Of a stretch of 64,000 bases of DNA, positions 24,174 through 33,677 are shown one piece after another. The notes beneath the pieces were generated by a model. That model had not been told where the DNA came from. It searched no databases and saw only the letters and a program-made list of their open reading frames with translations. The translations under genes were made by a program, and so were the position numbers. The stretch is taken from NCBI GenBank assembly GCA_016793325.1, contig JAEUKI010000062.1, positions 186,001 to 250,000 of the forward strand, written 5' to 3'. Within the stretch, counting starts at the first letter, position 1; every line of letters starts with the position of its first letter. The DNA is from Myxococcales bacterium (lineage in GTDB: Bacteria > Myxococcota_A > Polyangia > Polyangiales > Ga0077539).

Positions 24174-27100
24174 ATGAGCAGGGCTTGGTGGACGAAGGCA
24201 CCGTGGCTGCTCGTGGCGCTGATCGTCACGATGGCGCCCCTCGCGGTGGCGCAGCAGCGCACCACGGGCGGCGCAAGGTCCGGCGGAAACGCTGCGGCGA
24301 GCACGACCGGAGACGCGGGCGCAGCGGCAGACGCGGCAGCAACGCCGACGCCGGGTGTGACCGCAGTGGCTGCGAACGTGTGCGTTCCCGATGAGCGCCG
24401 CAACGCCGCGATGGCGTGCCCCAACGCCTCCGGGCGTATGGGTGCCCGCGCGTCGACGGCGCCGCCTGCGGCTGCGCGCGCAGACCTCAGCGATCGCGGC
24501 AAGGCCAAGGGCGCGAAGACGAAGGGGCAGAACGACCTCTATCAGCTCGACTCGCGCACGATTCTCCGTCGCCAGGGGCTTCAGCGTCAGGCCGAAGACC
24601 TCCTCCGCCGCGAGATCCAGCTCACCGCGCAGCTCGCTCGCTCGATGAACCGCAACGACGGCAATCGACCGAACACGCTCATGCGCCTCGCGGAGAACCT
24701 CCAGGAGCTCTCGAGCACGCTCAACGGCCGCGGACAGGACCTCAACGAGCAGATCTTCCGCGCGCAGCAGGCGCGCAACCAGCAGCAGGTGCAGGCGATG
24801 CAGCGGCAGCAGCAGCAGCTGTTCGCCGAAGCGCGCCAGCAGCGCGAGCAGCTCACGCGCGTGTTCGAGACGCTCGTCTCGGATCACCCGAACTACAACC
24901 GCATGGACGCGGTGCTCTTCTACCTCGCGTTCGCCTACCAAGAAGGGCGAAACATGGACCGCGCGAGGCAGATCTACCTGCTCTTGATCCAGCGGTTCCC
25001 GCAGTCGCAGTACGTGCCCAACGCGTACCTGTCGTTCGCCGAGTTCTTCTTCGAGCAGGGCGACATGGACAGCGCGGCGCAGTTCTACTCGCAGGTGATC
25101 GCGGTCAACACGCCCGAGAACAACGTCCGCGGCTACGCCATGTACAAAATGGCGTGGGTCGAGTTCAACCGGCAGCACTTCGAGCAGTCGCTGCAGCAGT
25201 TCTTCAACGTGATCGAGTACGGTCGCGCGCAGCCGGACAACCGCAGCGTGCAGCCGCTCATCGCCTCGGCGCGCAACGAGCTCGTCTCGGCGTACGGCGC
25301 GGTCTACGGCGTGTCGCGTCCGCTCAACACGGGACAGGCGCTCAACACGTTCCGCCGCTATGCCGCGGACGACAACGGCGCGTTCGCGATGCTCGAGAAG
25401 CTCGGCGAGCTCTACCAGGACAACGGTCAGTGGCCGAACTCGATCGCGGTGTTCCACGAGCTGCAGTCGCAGCGCGCGGACAACGACCGCTTCTGCCACT
25501 GGCAGGGTCAAGTCGCGAAGGCCTACGTCGCGATGAACCAGCGCGACAACATGATGCGCGAGCTCACGCGCCTCATCGATGTGTACGACCAGTACCGCGG
25601 CGCGAGCTCGCGTCGCTCGCAAGAGGCGAAGAACTCGTGTCGCGATGCGACCGCGCGCGTCGTGTACGACGTGGCGTCGCACTGGCACCTCGAGGCGATC
25701 GGCCGCTCGGCTGAAGGCCAGGTCCAGACCCGCGGAACGCGCGACCCGCAGACGATGGTCCGCGCGGCGCAGCTCTACAACCTCATCCTCGAGAAGTTCA
25801 CCGACCTCGATCAGGTGACGTTCCCCGACTACGACCGACGCGACTGGCCGACGCGCTATCGCATCGCGTACTACGCGGCGGACATCCTCCGCGATCAGGG
25901 CAACTTCGCCGAGTGCGGACCGGCGTACGACCGCGTCGTCGAGATGAACCCGACGGGCGAGTACACCGAGGACGCCGCGTACAAAGCGGTGCTCTGCTAC
26001 AACGACCAGTTCACCCGCGAGCTCGCGACGCAATCGCGTCAGCGCCCGACGCGCGTGACGCAGCGCCCGCGCCAGGGACAGCCGCAGCCCGAAGAGAACG
26101 TTTCGCGCTACGCGCCTCGTGACTTCAACCGCCAAGAGACGGGGATGTTCACGGCGTTTACGCGATACGTTTGCTACGCGAGCGCCGCGCTTCGCGCGCA
26201 GGGCGCCAACCGTCCGGCGGTCCCCGAGGGCGAAGAAGACCCGCGCCAGATCGTGCTCACGATCAAGTACCGCCGCGCGTACCTCTACTACGCAGCGAAC
26301 AAGTTCGAAGAGGCGTCGGCGATGTTCCGCGACATCGCGCTGCCCGCCAACGACGACCCGTCGCGCGAAGCCGCGGACCCCGAGAACCTCCGCGAGATCG
26401 CGGCGGACCTCTACCTCGACACGCTCGTCGTCATGGGTCAGCGCTGGACGCCCTCGCGCCCCGCGTGCTTCGACTCGATGGAGCGCGACCTGCCCGCGAT
26501 CAAGGAGCGCTTCTGCAGCGCTTCGGCCCGCTCGCAGCACGAAGAGTTCTGCGGCCGCATGGACCTCCTCGGCTGCCAGATCCTCCGCAAGAAGGCCGAG
26601 TCGCTCGGTCAGTCGCGCCGCTTCGAAGAGGCAGGCCGCGCGTACGTCGTGATCGTCCGCGATCACCCCGAGTGCCGCGCCCGTGAAGACGCACGTGCGG
26701 ACGAGATGCTCTACAACGCCGCGATCATGTTCGACTCGGCCAACATGCTTGGCCGCGCGATGCGCGTTCGCGACTCGCTCGTGTCGATCTTCCTCCCGCG
26801 CAACTCTGCGTGGGCGCAGCGCGCGCTCTACCGATTGGGTGGAAATTACCACGCCATTCAGGTGTTCGGCCGCGCCGCGGACTACTACGAGCGCTACGCA
26901 GAGTACGTGTACGCGAACCGCGCCGTCGCGACGCAAGCGGACGCCGAAGCCGTGCAACAAGCGGCGGACGCGCTCAGGCAGGCGACGATCTTCCGCATCG
27001 GTCTCGGCGAGGAGCAGAAGGCGCTCGACAACGCGCAGAAGTTCGCGCGGTACTTCGGGACCGAAGAGCGCTTCCGCCGTCAGGCTGCGTCCGTCGTGTT

Positions 27101-28151
27101 CTCGATCGGTCAGATCTATCAGGACCGCGCCGAGCGCTTCGCGCGCGACACGACGCTGTCTGCTGACGACCGTCGCGATCGTTCGCGCGGAGCGTGGCGC
27201 GACGTCATTCGTCACTACACGCAGTTCGTGAACCGCTACGCGCGTCAAGGGACGCTCGACCAGCAGATCCAGGGCAACGTCGCGCTCGGCCGCGGCTACC
27301 TGAAGATCGAGGACAACACCAACGCGCAGCTCTACTTCCGCGCCGCCGTGGCCGCGTGGGGTGAGGTGCAGACCAACGCCGACGGATCGCGCGCTGGCGA
27401 CGGGCGCACTGCGGGCGAGACGCGCATTCGCGAGCAGCTCGCGAGCGCGGGCGACGCGGCGATCGCAGAGGCGATCGAGCGCACGAAGGACTCGGCGGCC
27501 GAAGCGCGCTTCTGGCTGGCGGACTTCGTGTACCAGCGCTTCATGTCTCGCCGTCCGCCGAACTTCCGCGGCGGCAACACGCGCGGCGCGTTCGACACGT
27601 GGACGCGCACGACGCTGACGCCGTACATCACGCAGCAGCGCCAGAACCTCGAGTCCGAGGCGACGCAGCAGTTCCAGCAGGTGATCGCGATGCACGTCCC
27701 CAACTGGGAGATCGCTGCGGCCGCGCGCCTCGCGGACATGTTCTATCAGTTCGCGCGCATCATTCGTCAGGCGCCGATGCCGCCCGATTGGCAGCGTCAG
27801 GGTGAGCCGTACGAAACGCTCCGCGCGGAGTACGGCGCCATGATCGACGAGCGCACCCAGCCGCTCGTCGACCTCGCCAAGCGCGGCTACCAAGCGTGCA
27901 TCACGCGCGCGACGCAGGTGCGTTGGTTCAACGAGTGGTCGCAGCTCTGCGAGCGCAACCTCAACGAGATCGACCGCGTCAACTTCCCCCTCACCGAGGA
28001 GATCCGCACGCAGCCGAACCTTCTCTTCTCTCGCGCTTCGAACGCTCGCGTGGTGTTCACCATGCAGGCTGAGGACGAGTCGAACGAGAGCGGCGCGCCG
28101 GACACGCAGGCCCCCGCGAGCGGCGGCGCGGCCGCGGGCGGTGGGCGCTGA
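24174..28151 (+). CDS. Large exported TPR protein, GltD/AgmU-like
   Basis: A 1,325-aa protein with a signal peptide (MSRAWWTKAPWLLVALIVTM, cleavage after AVA near residue 27). A perfect AGGAGG six nt upstream sets the start. It is almost entirely helical and contains repeated TPR-like units (AVLFYLAFAYQEGRNMDRARQIYLLLIQ, VPNAYLSFAEFFFEQGDMDSAAQFYSQVI, YRRAYLYYAANKFEEASAMFRDIA), with a Gln/Arg-rich section near residues 185-235. The tail is Gly/Ala-rich. Size, export signal, repeats and order (large TPR, TPR lipoprotein, small exported protein, FHA/AgmX-tail protein, giant TPR) match M. xanthus gltD(agmU)-gltE(aglT)-gltF-gltG ... gltI(agmK) as I remember it. The GltD role, a periplasmic scaffold, is inferred from this. 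Confidence 0.7.
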   Translation: MSRAWWTKAPWLLVALIVTMAPLAVAQQRTTGGARSGGNAAASTTGDAGAAADAAATPTPGVTAVAANVCVPDERRNAAMACPNASGRMGARASTAPPAAARADLSDRGKAKGAKTKGQNDLYQLDSRTILRRQGLQRQAEDLLRREIQLTAQLARSMNRNDGNRPNTLMRLAENLQELSSTLNGRGQDLNEQIFRAQQARNQQQVQAMQRQQQQLFAEARQQREQLTRVFETLVSDHPNYNRMDAVLFYLAFAYQEGRNMDRARQIYLLLIQRFPQSQYVPNAYLSFAEFFFEQGDMDSAAQFYSQVIAVNTPENNVRGYAMYKMAWVEFNRQHFEQSLQQFFNVIEYGRAQPDNRSVQPLIASARNELVSAYGAVYGVSRPLNTGQALNTFRRYAADDNGAFAMLEKLGELYQDNGQWPNSIAVFHELQSQRADNDRFCHWQGQVAKAYVAMNQRDNMMRELTRLIDVYDQYRGASSRRSQEAKNSCRDATARVVYDVASHWHLEAIGRSAEGQVQTRGTRDPQTMVRAAQLYNLILEKFTDLDQVTFPDYDRRDWPTRYRIAYYAADILRDQGNFAECGPAYDRVVEMNPTGEYTEDAAYKAVLCYNDQFTRELATQSRQRPTRVTQRPRQGQPQPEENVSRYAPRDFNRQETGMFTAFTRYVCYASAALRAQGANRPAVPEGEEDPRQIVLTIKYRRAYLYYAANKFEEASAMFRDIALPANDDPSREAADPENLREIAADLYLDTLVVMGQRWTPSRPACFDSMERDLPAIKERFCSASARSQHEEFCGRMDLLGCQILRKKAESLGQSRRFEEAGRAYVVIVRDHPECRAREDARADEMLYNAAIMFDSANMLGRAMRVRDSLVSIFLPRNSAWAQRALYRLGGNYHAIQVFGRAADYYERYAEYVYANRAVATQADAEAVQQAADALRQATIFRIGLGEEQKALDNAQKFARYFGTEERFRRQAASVVFSIGQIYQDRAERFARDTTLSADDRRDRSRGAWRDVIRHYTQFVNRYARQGTLDQQIQGNVALGRGYLKIEDNTNAQLYFRAAVAAWGEVQTNADGSRAGDGRTAGETRIREQLASAGDAAIAEAIERTKDSAAEARFWLADFVYQRFMSRRPPNFRGGNTRGAFDTWTRTTLTPYITQQRQNLESEATQQFQQVIAMHVPNWEIAAAARLADMFYQFARIIRQAPMPPDWQRQGEPYETLRAEYGAMIDERTQPLVDLAKRGYQACITRATQVRWFNEWSQLCERNLNEIDRVNFPLTEEIRTQPNLLFSRASNARVVFTMQAEDESNESGAPDTQAPASGGAAAGGGR

Positions 28152-28197
28152 GCCCATCTAATCAACGGAAGAACACAACCCAAGGGATGTTCGGACG

Positions 28198-29655
28198 ATG
28201 AATTTCAAGAGCTCCAAGGTTCTCTCGCTCGGTGCGGGCCTTCTGTTGGTCGCCTGCGGTGGTGGTGGTGGCGCTTCGGGCGGCACCGTGACCGCGGCGA
28301 ACGCAGCGCGCACCTCCGGCGGACAGATCATCACCAACGCGAGCGGTCAGGCTGTGAGCGCGACCGCGAACCAACAGTTCGAGCGCGGAACGACCGCGTT
28401 TCGCACGCACGACGAGGCGAACAACGGCCGCGGCGATTGGAACGAGGGCGCCTGCAACGAGGTCGCGGGCATCTTCGAGACCGCCGCCAACGCTCAGCCG
28501 AACGGCGCGTTTCCCGAAGCGTGGTTCAACCGCGCGATGGCGTTCGAGCGCTGCGGGATGCGCGATCGTGTGCGCGAGGCGCTCGAGCGCTCGATCCGCG
28601 CCGCGCGTGGCAACAAGTACTGCCGTGCGCAGACGCAGCTCGGCGTGATCCAAGCGCGCGCGGGGCAGACCGAGCCGGCGCTCAACACCTTTCAGCAAGC
28701 GATCCGCGACGACGCGAACTGCGTCGAGGCGTACACCAACGCCGCGGCGATCCTTCGCGAGCGCAATCGACCGGGCGTCGGCAGCGATCCAGGCGATCGG
28801 CAGCAAGCGGTCAACTACATCCGTCAGGCGCTCGCGCGTGACGACCGCCACATCCCTGCGCTCAACCAGCTCGCGCTGGTGTACCTGCAGGACGCAGGCG
28901 ACGACCCTCGCTCGCAGCGACTGTTTCTCGCGGGCATCGTCTGCTCGCAGGCCATCCAGGTGGCCACGTCGCACGCGAGTGAAATCCCTGCCGAAATCCG
29001 CTCGTACGTGGCCGACGTCTACAACACGTGGGGCCTCGTCAACATCAAGATCGGGCAGATCATTCGCGCGCTCGAGAACTTCCGTCGCGCATCGACGCTG
29101 AACCCGAACTTGTTCGAAGCGTTCATGAACTACGGGACGATCAACCTCAACTTCCGAGGCTACGAAGAGGCCCGCGGCGCGTTCGCGCGCGCCGTGGAGC
29201 TCCGCGCCAACGACTACGACGCGCACATCGGTCTCGGTGTCGCGCTCCGTGGTCTCGGCCAGGTGCAGCCCGCGCAAGCCGAGTACGAGCGCGCCCGCAC
29301 GCTCGACGGCAACCGGCCGGACGCGTTCTACAACCTCGCGTTGTTGAACATGAGCTACATGGGCAACCAAGAGGACGACCTCGCGCGAGCGATCACGCTG
29401 TTCGAGCAGTTCAAGCAGAAGGTCACTGCGAGCGGAAATCCTGGTCGGTACGTGAATGAGGATACGCGGGCCACTCGTCACATTGCGAACCTGCGCCAAA
29501 CCCTTACGGCGCTCCGCGCTGCGGCTGCGATGAACGCGGCCAACGGCAACGCGGGCGCGACGCCTGCGGCGGGTGGCGCGGATGCGGGTGCGGCGGCTCC
29601 GGCTTCGGGCGGAGCGGACGCGGGCGCGGCGGCCACCGGTGGCGGTGGCGGCTGA
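28198..29655 (+). CDS. TPR lipoprotein, GltE/AglT-like
   Basis: A 485-aa lipoprotein: signal peptide MNFKSSKVLSLGAGLLLVAC with lipobox LVAC, followed by a Gly-rich tether. The body contains clear TPR units (PEAWFNRAMAFERCGMRDRVREALERSIR, NLFEAFMNYGTINLNFRGYEEARGAFARAVEL, YDAHIGLGVALRGLGQVQPAQAEYERA). The C-terminal 40 residues are Gly/Ala/Asp-rich low complexity. No acidic +2 sorting residue is present, so an outer-membrane anchor facing the periplasm is plausible. It lies 46 nt after the preceding gene and is probably co-transcribed. Assignment to GltE rests on layout and family type, not on alignment. Confidence 0.7.
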   Translation: MNFKSSKVLSLGAGLLLVACGGGGGASGGTVTAANAARTSGGQIITNASGQAVSATANQQFERGTTAFRTHDEANNGRGDWNEGACNEVAGIFETAANAQPNGAFPEAWFNRAMAFERCGMRDRVREALERSIRAARGNKYCRAQTQLGVIQARAGQTEPALNTFQQAIRDDANCVEAYTNAAAILRERNRPGVGSDPGDRQQAVNYIRQALARDDRHIPALNQLALVYLQDAGDDPRSQRLFLAGIVCSQAIQVATSHASEIPAEIRSYVADVYNTWGLVNIKIGQIIRALENFRRASTLNPNLFEAFMNYGTINLNFRGYEEARGAFARAVELRANDYDAHIGLGVALRGLGQVQPAQAEYERARTLDGNRPDAFYNLALLNMSYMGNQEDDLARAITLFEQFKQKVTASGNPGRYVNEDTRATRHIANLRQTLTALRAAAAMNAANGNAGATPAAGGADAGAAAPASGGADAGAAATGGGGG

Positions 29656-29667
29656 GCGAAACGCCGG

Positions 29668-29697
29668 TTGACTCGGGTCGGCAGTGGTCGGTAACTT
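29668..29697 (+). promoter_or_regulatory. Candidate internal promoter before the small exported protein
   Basis: TTGACT at 29668-29673, 18-nt spacer and TAACTT at 29692-29697 lie in the 72-nt gap upstream of the start at 29728. A GGAGG ribosome site follows at about 29716. Confidence 0.35.
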
Positions 29698-29727
29698 TGT
29701 AGTGACGTCGAAAACGGAGGTCTCCCG

Positions 29728-29997
29728 ATGAAGAAGTCTGTCCTGGCCGCGGTTGCGGCGATGGTGATGATCGCTGGTGCTGGTGCTGCGTATGCGCAGC
29801 AGGCGGCCGCTGCGGGCGGCGCGAGTCAGCCCGCGCGCACGCAAGAGTTCAGCTTCACGGACGAGCTCGTCTCGGGTCAGCTCGTTCGTCCCGACGGCGA
29901 GAGCACGCGCCTTCGCCGTCGCGGACCGGGGATCAGCCTGATCCGCATCCGCGAGCACTTCGTGCCCGAGATGCTCAAGTCCGTCGAGAACCTGTGA
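29728..29997 (+). CDS. Small exported protein, GltF-like
   Basis: An 89-aa protein with a clear signal peptide (MKKSVLAAVAAMVMIAGAGA, cleavage after AYA at about residue 23), leaving a mature part of some 66 residues: a short Ala/Gly linker, then EFSFTDELVSGQLVRPDGES, a basic patch RLRRRGPGISLIRIREHF and the end VPEMLKSVENL. There are no cysteines or membrane segments. A small exported protein between the TPR lipoprotein and the FHA/AgmX-tail gene is what the gliding cluster predicts for GltF. The conserved-looking core supports a real gene. Confidence 0.7.
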   Translation: MKKSVLAAVAAMVMIAGAGAAYAQQAAAAGGASQPARTQEFSFTDELVSGQLVRPDGESTRLRRRGPGISLIRIREHFVPEMLKSVENL

Positions 29998-30004
29998 GCG
30001 CTCG

Positions 30005-30081
30005 CCTGGGATTTTCCCGGGAGAACACTTCAGTTGGAAAAAATAGTGCCCTCCGAGAACCTGCGCGAGGGCTTGTTGTCT
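30005..30081 (+). terminator. Hairpins after the small exported protein gene, possible partial terminator
   Basis: Two stem-loops follow the stop: CCTGGGA-TTT-TCCCGGG at 30005-30021, and GCCCTC/GAGGGC at 30048-30072 with a 13-nt loop and a following T-rich TTGTTGT. The T-tract is short, so attenuation rather than full termination is likely. Confidence 0.35.
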
Positions 30082-30096
30082 ACGGCTCCCGGCAAG

Positions 30097-30119
30097 TGTG
30101 ACAGAGACGGTCTGTCACA
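30097..30119. promoter_or_regulatory. 23-bp dyad upstream of the FHA/AgmX-tail gene
   Basis: TGTGACAGA-GACGG-TCTGTCACA has perfect 9-bp arms and a 5-nt centre. It starts 71 nt before the ATG at 30168. There is no following T-tract, so a protein-binding site or 5' UTR hairpin fits better than a terminator. Confidence 0.5.
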
Positions 30120-30167
30120 GCACCGGAAAGGACTGAGGGCGCCTCATAAGCCCCGGACGGTACGACG

Positions 30168-32402
30168 ATGACGCAGAAGCTGGTCGTTCCCATCACCTTC
30201 CAGATCTACCAGGGAGACAACCTGATCCGAACCGAGACGATCGCGCAAAGCGTGATCAAGATCGGTCGCGATCAAAAGAGCCACCTCCGGCTCGACGACG
30301 AGAGCGTGTCCCGCATGCACGCTGTCATCGAGGCAAAGCCTGAAGAAGTGCAGCTGATCGACCTCGGGTCGGGCACCTTCGTCAACGGCTCACAGGTCAA
30401 CAAGTGCGCGCTCGCTGGTGGCGAAGAGATTCGCATCGGCAACACGCGGCTCGTGATCGCCATCGGCGAGGCCGTTGATCCTGCGACGATTCAGGCGGCT
30501 GCTGCGCCTGTGGCCGCTGCGCCTGTGGCAGCGCCGGTCGCGTCGGTTCCTCCGCCCGCAGCGATGGCGGCTCCTTTTGCGGCTCCGCTCGCGGCGCCGT
30601 TTGGAGCTCCAGCGCCGGCGTCGCACGGACACGGGTCGCATGGCGCGCACGACGCGGGTCATGGACACGCGGGCGGCGAAGAGATCTTCCAACTGATCAA
30701 GCGCGGGGACATCAACCCGCACGACGTCGAAGAAGTGGGATCGCAGGCCGTCGAGGTCTCGATCCTCTGGAAGAACTCGATCCTCCACGTCGCGCACCTC
30801 GACGGGACCAAGGACTTCGTTCTCGCGAGCGAACGTCCGAAGAAGGGCTCTGCGGGCATCGCGATGGGCGCGGGTCTCGGACTCGGCGCCGCCGTGATGA
30901 TCGCTGGCGCGGCGATGGCGGGCGCGCAGGTTCACCCGCAGCCGCACGACACGTCGACGGTCGCCGAAGTGGCGCGCGCGGCGATCAACCGCGGCTACAT
31001 GGTTGGCATGGTTGGCGTGGCCCTTTCGTTCATCGGAACGGGCATCGGCATCGCGCTCGACTCGAAGGATCACAAGAAGCGCGGAGACACTGCGCGCTTC
31101 GTGGCGAGCCCCGAGATGATGGGCAACGCCTCTGAGACGATGATCGTCCAGAACTCCGGCGGAGGAACGCGCTTCGTGTTCTTGCCGGGAGCGACGGGCG
31201 AGGTCGAGCTCGACGGCGTCAAGAAGACGCTGAAGGAGCTCGTCGACGCCGGTCAGGTTCGCGCTTCGGCGGGCGGCGGCTACGAGATCGACGTTCGTCC
31301 GAACGGCCGCTACAAGATGGAAGCGGGCGGTCTCACGGTGCTCGCGAAGGTCGTCGCTCCCGGTCGCAAGATCGTGGGCGCGACCAAGCGTGATCCGGTG
31401 ATGATCGGCGCTGCGGCCGCGTCGTTCGTGCTGATCTTCGGGTTCATCCTCGGGATGCGCCTCGCGATCTCGGACGACGGTGGACTGCTCTCGCAGGGCA
31501 ACGACGAAGATCGGTTGAACGATCTGCGCGCGTTCATCCAGCGCCAGCAAGAGCGTCAGCCCGAGACGCCTCCGCCCCAAGACAACGCGAACAACGAGCA
31601 GGAAGGCGGCCAGGGCACGCGTCACGCGGGTCCCGAAGGCAAGATGGGCAAGCGCGACGCTCCGTCGCGTTCGGCTCGCTACGCCATCCGCAACAACGGC
31701 GAGCCCCCGCACATGTCGCGGCAGGCTGCGCGTGATGCGATCCAGCAGCGCGGTATCTTCGCGGCCCTCGGAGCTCCGGGCGGCGGCGCGGCTGGCGGCG
31801 CTTCGGGCATCGTCTCTCCGTTCGGTGGCCTCACGGAGTCGGGTCTCGACAACGTGAACGCCAATGGAAACATGACCGGCGACGCGATCGGCGACGCGTT
31901 CGGCTTCGGCGGCCTCGGCGCCACCGGCACTGGCTGGGGCGGTGGTGGAACGGGCGAAGGCACGATCGGCCTCGGCAACTTCGGCACGATGGGTCACGGA
32001 TCGGGCACGGGCACGGGTCAGGGCTACGGCTCGGGCGCTGGCTCGGGTCTCCGTGGCCGCTCGAACCGCGGTCCGACGGTCCGCGCGGCGCCTCCGCAGG
32101 TGACCGGTCTTCTCTCGCCCGAGGCGATCCGTCGCGTCGTGCTCCGCAACCTCGGTCAGGTCGCGCACTGCCACGAGCAGGGTCTCGCGCAGAACCCGAC
32201 GCTCGAAGGCCGCGTGGTGGTTCGATTCATCATCGGCGGCACGGGCACCGTGATGGGCTCGACCGTCCAAGAGAGCAACGTCGCGGTTCCGTCGGTGTCG
32301 ACCTGCATCGCGAACGCGGTTCGTCGCTGGCAGTTTCCGTCGCCCGAAGGCGGCGGCGTCGTGACGGTGAACTACCCGTTCAACCTGCAGCGCCCCGAGT
32401 GA
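30168..32402 (+). CDS. FHA-domain inner-membrane protein with AgmX/PglI C-terminal domain, GltG-like
   Basis: A 744-aa protein. Residues about 10-98 are an FHA domain with the phosphothreonine-binding set Gly33-Arg34, Ser48-Arg49-x-His51 and Asn73-Gly74. A Pro/Ala/His-rich linker follows, then hydrophobic segments at about 228-253, 277-298 and 409-433; the last is the best membrane anchor. A charged and then Gly-rich periplasmic stretch leads to a C-terminal domain of about 100 residues (LSPEAIRRVVLRNLGQVAHC, then LEGRVVVRFIIGGTGTV, SVSTCIANAVRRWQFPSP). Its two cysteines match the TonB-like AgmX/PglI tail family. In M. xanthus GltG has this FHA plus tail architecture and links the cytoplasmic complex to the envelope. 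The FHA domain suggests a link to Ser/Thr kinases. Confidence 0.82.
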   Translation: MTQKLVVPITFQIYQGDNLIRTETIAQSVIKIGRDQKSHLRLDDESVSRMHAVIEAKPEEVQLIDLGSGTFVNGSQVNKCALAGGEEIRIGNTRLVIAIGEAVDPATIQAAAAPVAAAPVAAPVASVPPPAAMAAPFAAPLAAPFGAPAPASHGHGSHGAHDAGHGHAGGEEIFQLIKRGDINPHDVEEVGSQAVEVSILWKNSILHVAHLDGTKDFVLASERPKKGSAGIAMGAGLGLGAAVMIAGAAMAGAQVHPQPHDTSTVAEVARAAINRGYMVGMVGVALSFIGTGIGIALDSKDHKKRGDTARFVASPEMMGNASETMIVQNSGGGTRFVFLPGATGEVELDGVKKTLKELVDAGQVRASAGGGYEIDVRPNGRYKMEAGGLTVLAKVVAPGRKIVGATKRDPVMIGAAAASFVLIFGFILGMRLAISDDGGLLSQGNDEDRLNDLRAFIQRQQERQPETPPPQDNANNEQEGGQGTRHAGPEGKMGKRDAPSRSARYAIRNNGEPPHMSRQAARDAIQQRGIFAALGAPGGGAAGGASGIVSPFGGLTESGLDNVNANGNMTGDAIGDAFGFGGLGATGTGWGGGGTGEGTIGLGNFGTMGHGSGTGTGQGYGSGAGSGLRGRSNRGPTVRAAPPQVTGLLSPEAIRRVVLRNLGQVAHCHEQGLAQNPTLEGRVVVRFIIGGTGTVMGSTVQESNVAVPSVSTCIANAVRRWQFPSPEGGGVVTVNYPFNLQRPE

Positions 32403-32427
32403 TCGCGGGTGCGAGGGGATGAAAGGT

Positions 32428-32467
32428 GAGGCCTCGGAGCGAAGAACTCCGGGGCCTCTCTGCTTTT
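32428..32467 (+). terminator. Rho-independent terminator after the GltG-like gene
   Basis: A stem GAGGCCTCGGAG / CTCCGGGGCCTC (12 bp with one T-G pair, loop CGAAGAA) at 32428-32458 is followed by TCTGCTTTTC. It lies 26 nt after the stop and separates this gene from the next. Confidence 0.75.
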
Positions 32468-32514
32468 CTCCGTCGGCGATCTGCGATCAATCGCGCGTTG
32501 CGTGCGAATCGGTA

Positions 32515-32544
32515 TTGAGCGCGGTGTGATCGCTCTCTTAGAAT
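32515..32544 (+). promoter_or_regulatory. Candidate promoter of the TPR lipoprotein gene
   Basis: TTGAGC at 32515-32520, 18-nt spacer, TAGAAT at 32539-32544 (five of six to the -10 consensus), just after the terminator and 65 nt before the ATG at 32609. Confidence 0.5.
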
Positions 32545-32608
32545 CCGCCGCGACTTCGGGTGCGGCAGCGTCCGCGCACGACGAAAAAATCTCTGTCAGG
32601 AGCGAGCG

Positions 32609-33514
32609 ATGAAGGGTGTCCGCATGCTGTGGGCTCTTGCGCTGATCGGCGCGAGTGCGTGCGGCGAGTACAACCGCGAAGCGGTCGATAGCAACAACCA
32701 GGGCATGGCCTTTCTCCGCGCCAATCGGTACGCCGACGCGCGCGAGAAATTTCAGCGCGCCGCAGAAGAGGACCGGCGCTTCGATCAGCCGCTCTACAAC
32801 CTCGCGCTGACGTACATCCGCCAGAAGGATTGGACCAACGCGGTCGACGCGCTCTCGCGCGCGATCTCGCGCAACCCGAACAACGCGGACTATCACTACC
32901 AGCTCGGCAACGCGCACTACATGATCGCGACCGCGCCGGACAACGCGGAGAGCGCGACGGGCGCGTCGCACCTCGAGCAGGCGAAGACCGCGTTCACGAC
33001 GGCGCTGCAGAAGAACAACAAGCTGTGGATGGCGCAGATGCGGCTCGGGCAGATCGCCGAGCTGCTCGACAATCCGCAGGACGCGCTGCGGGCGTACACC
33101 GACTGCATCAACATCGCGCCTCGCGCGTACGCTGCGTACGTGCGCCTCGCGCGCATCTACCGCGATCACCAGAAGTTCGACGAGGCGCTGCAGGTGCTTC
33201 GCGAGGGGCTGACGATGGCGCCGCCCGGAGCTCCCGAGCGAGGGCAGATGTACAACGTGATGGGGCTCACGCAGCTTCGGCAGAACCAGAAGCCGCAAGC
33301 GATCGAGAGCTTCCGTCACGCGGTCGAAGAGGACACGCGGCTCGTGGTCGCGTTGTTCTCGCTCGGCATGACGTACGCCGAGATGCCCGACGGCCGCGCG
33401 CAGGCGATCTTGTATCTCACGAGGTTCACGTCGACGCGGAGCGCGGACGTTCCGCCGGAGTATGTGGATCAAGCGCGCGCGAAGCTGACCGAGCTTCAGA
33501 CCCCGGCGCAGTAG
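32609..33514 (+). CDS. TPR lipoprotein
   Basis: A 301-aa lipoprotein (MKGVRMLWALALIGASAC, lipobox ASAC at residues 15-18). The mature protein is a compact run of six or seven TPRs: GMAFLRANRYADAREKFQRA, PLYNLALTYIRQKDWTNAVDALSRA, ADYHYQLGNAHYMI, WMAQMRLGQIAELLDNPQDALRAY, AYVRLARIYRDHQKFDEALQVLREGL and QMYNVMGLTQLRQNQKPQAIESF. It has the pattern of PilF/PilW-type or gliding-cluster TPR lipoproteins. It has its own predicted promoter and sits between the GltG-like gene and the giant TPR gene, so a role in the same envelope complex is likely but unproven. Confidence 0.8.
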   Translation: MKGVRMLWALALIGASACGEYNREAVDSNNQGMAFLRANRYADAREKFQRAAEEDRRFDQPLYNLALTYIRQKDWTNAVDALSRAISRNPNNADYHYQLGNAHYMIATAPDNAESATGASHLEQAKTAFTTALQKNNKLWMAQMRLGQIAELLDNPQDALRAYTDCINIAPRAYAAYVRLARIYRDHQKFDEALQVLREGLTMAPPGAPERGQMYNVMGLTQLRQNQKPQAIESFRHAVEEDTRLVVALFSLGMTYAEMPDGRAQAILYLTRFTSTRSADVPPEYVDQARAKLTELQTPAQ

Positions 33515-33677
33515 CGAAGCACCCCGTCCGCTGGCCGCGCGCGGACAACGCGAGAGCGCGGCGACGCAGTTGATTGTAGGCCCATCGCTGCAATCGAGAG
33601 CATCCGACGACAAAGCAGCCCCGACGCGAAGGCGAACGCTGGGCCATTGAGCGCAAAGTCCTGGAGTCATCAAGAAC

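Noticed and set aside
24024..28157. Minus-strand open frame of about 1,377 codons opposite the GltD-like gene
   Set aside because: Same shadow effect; the plus-strand frame has a signal peptide, a perfect AGGAGG and TPR repeats.
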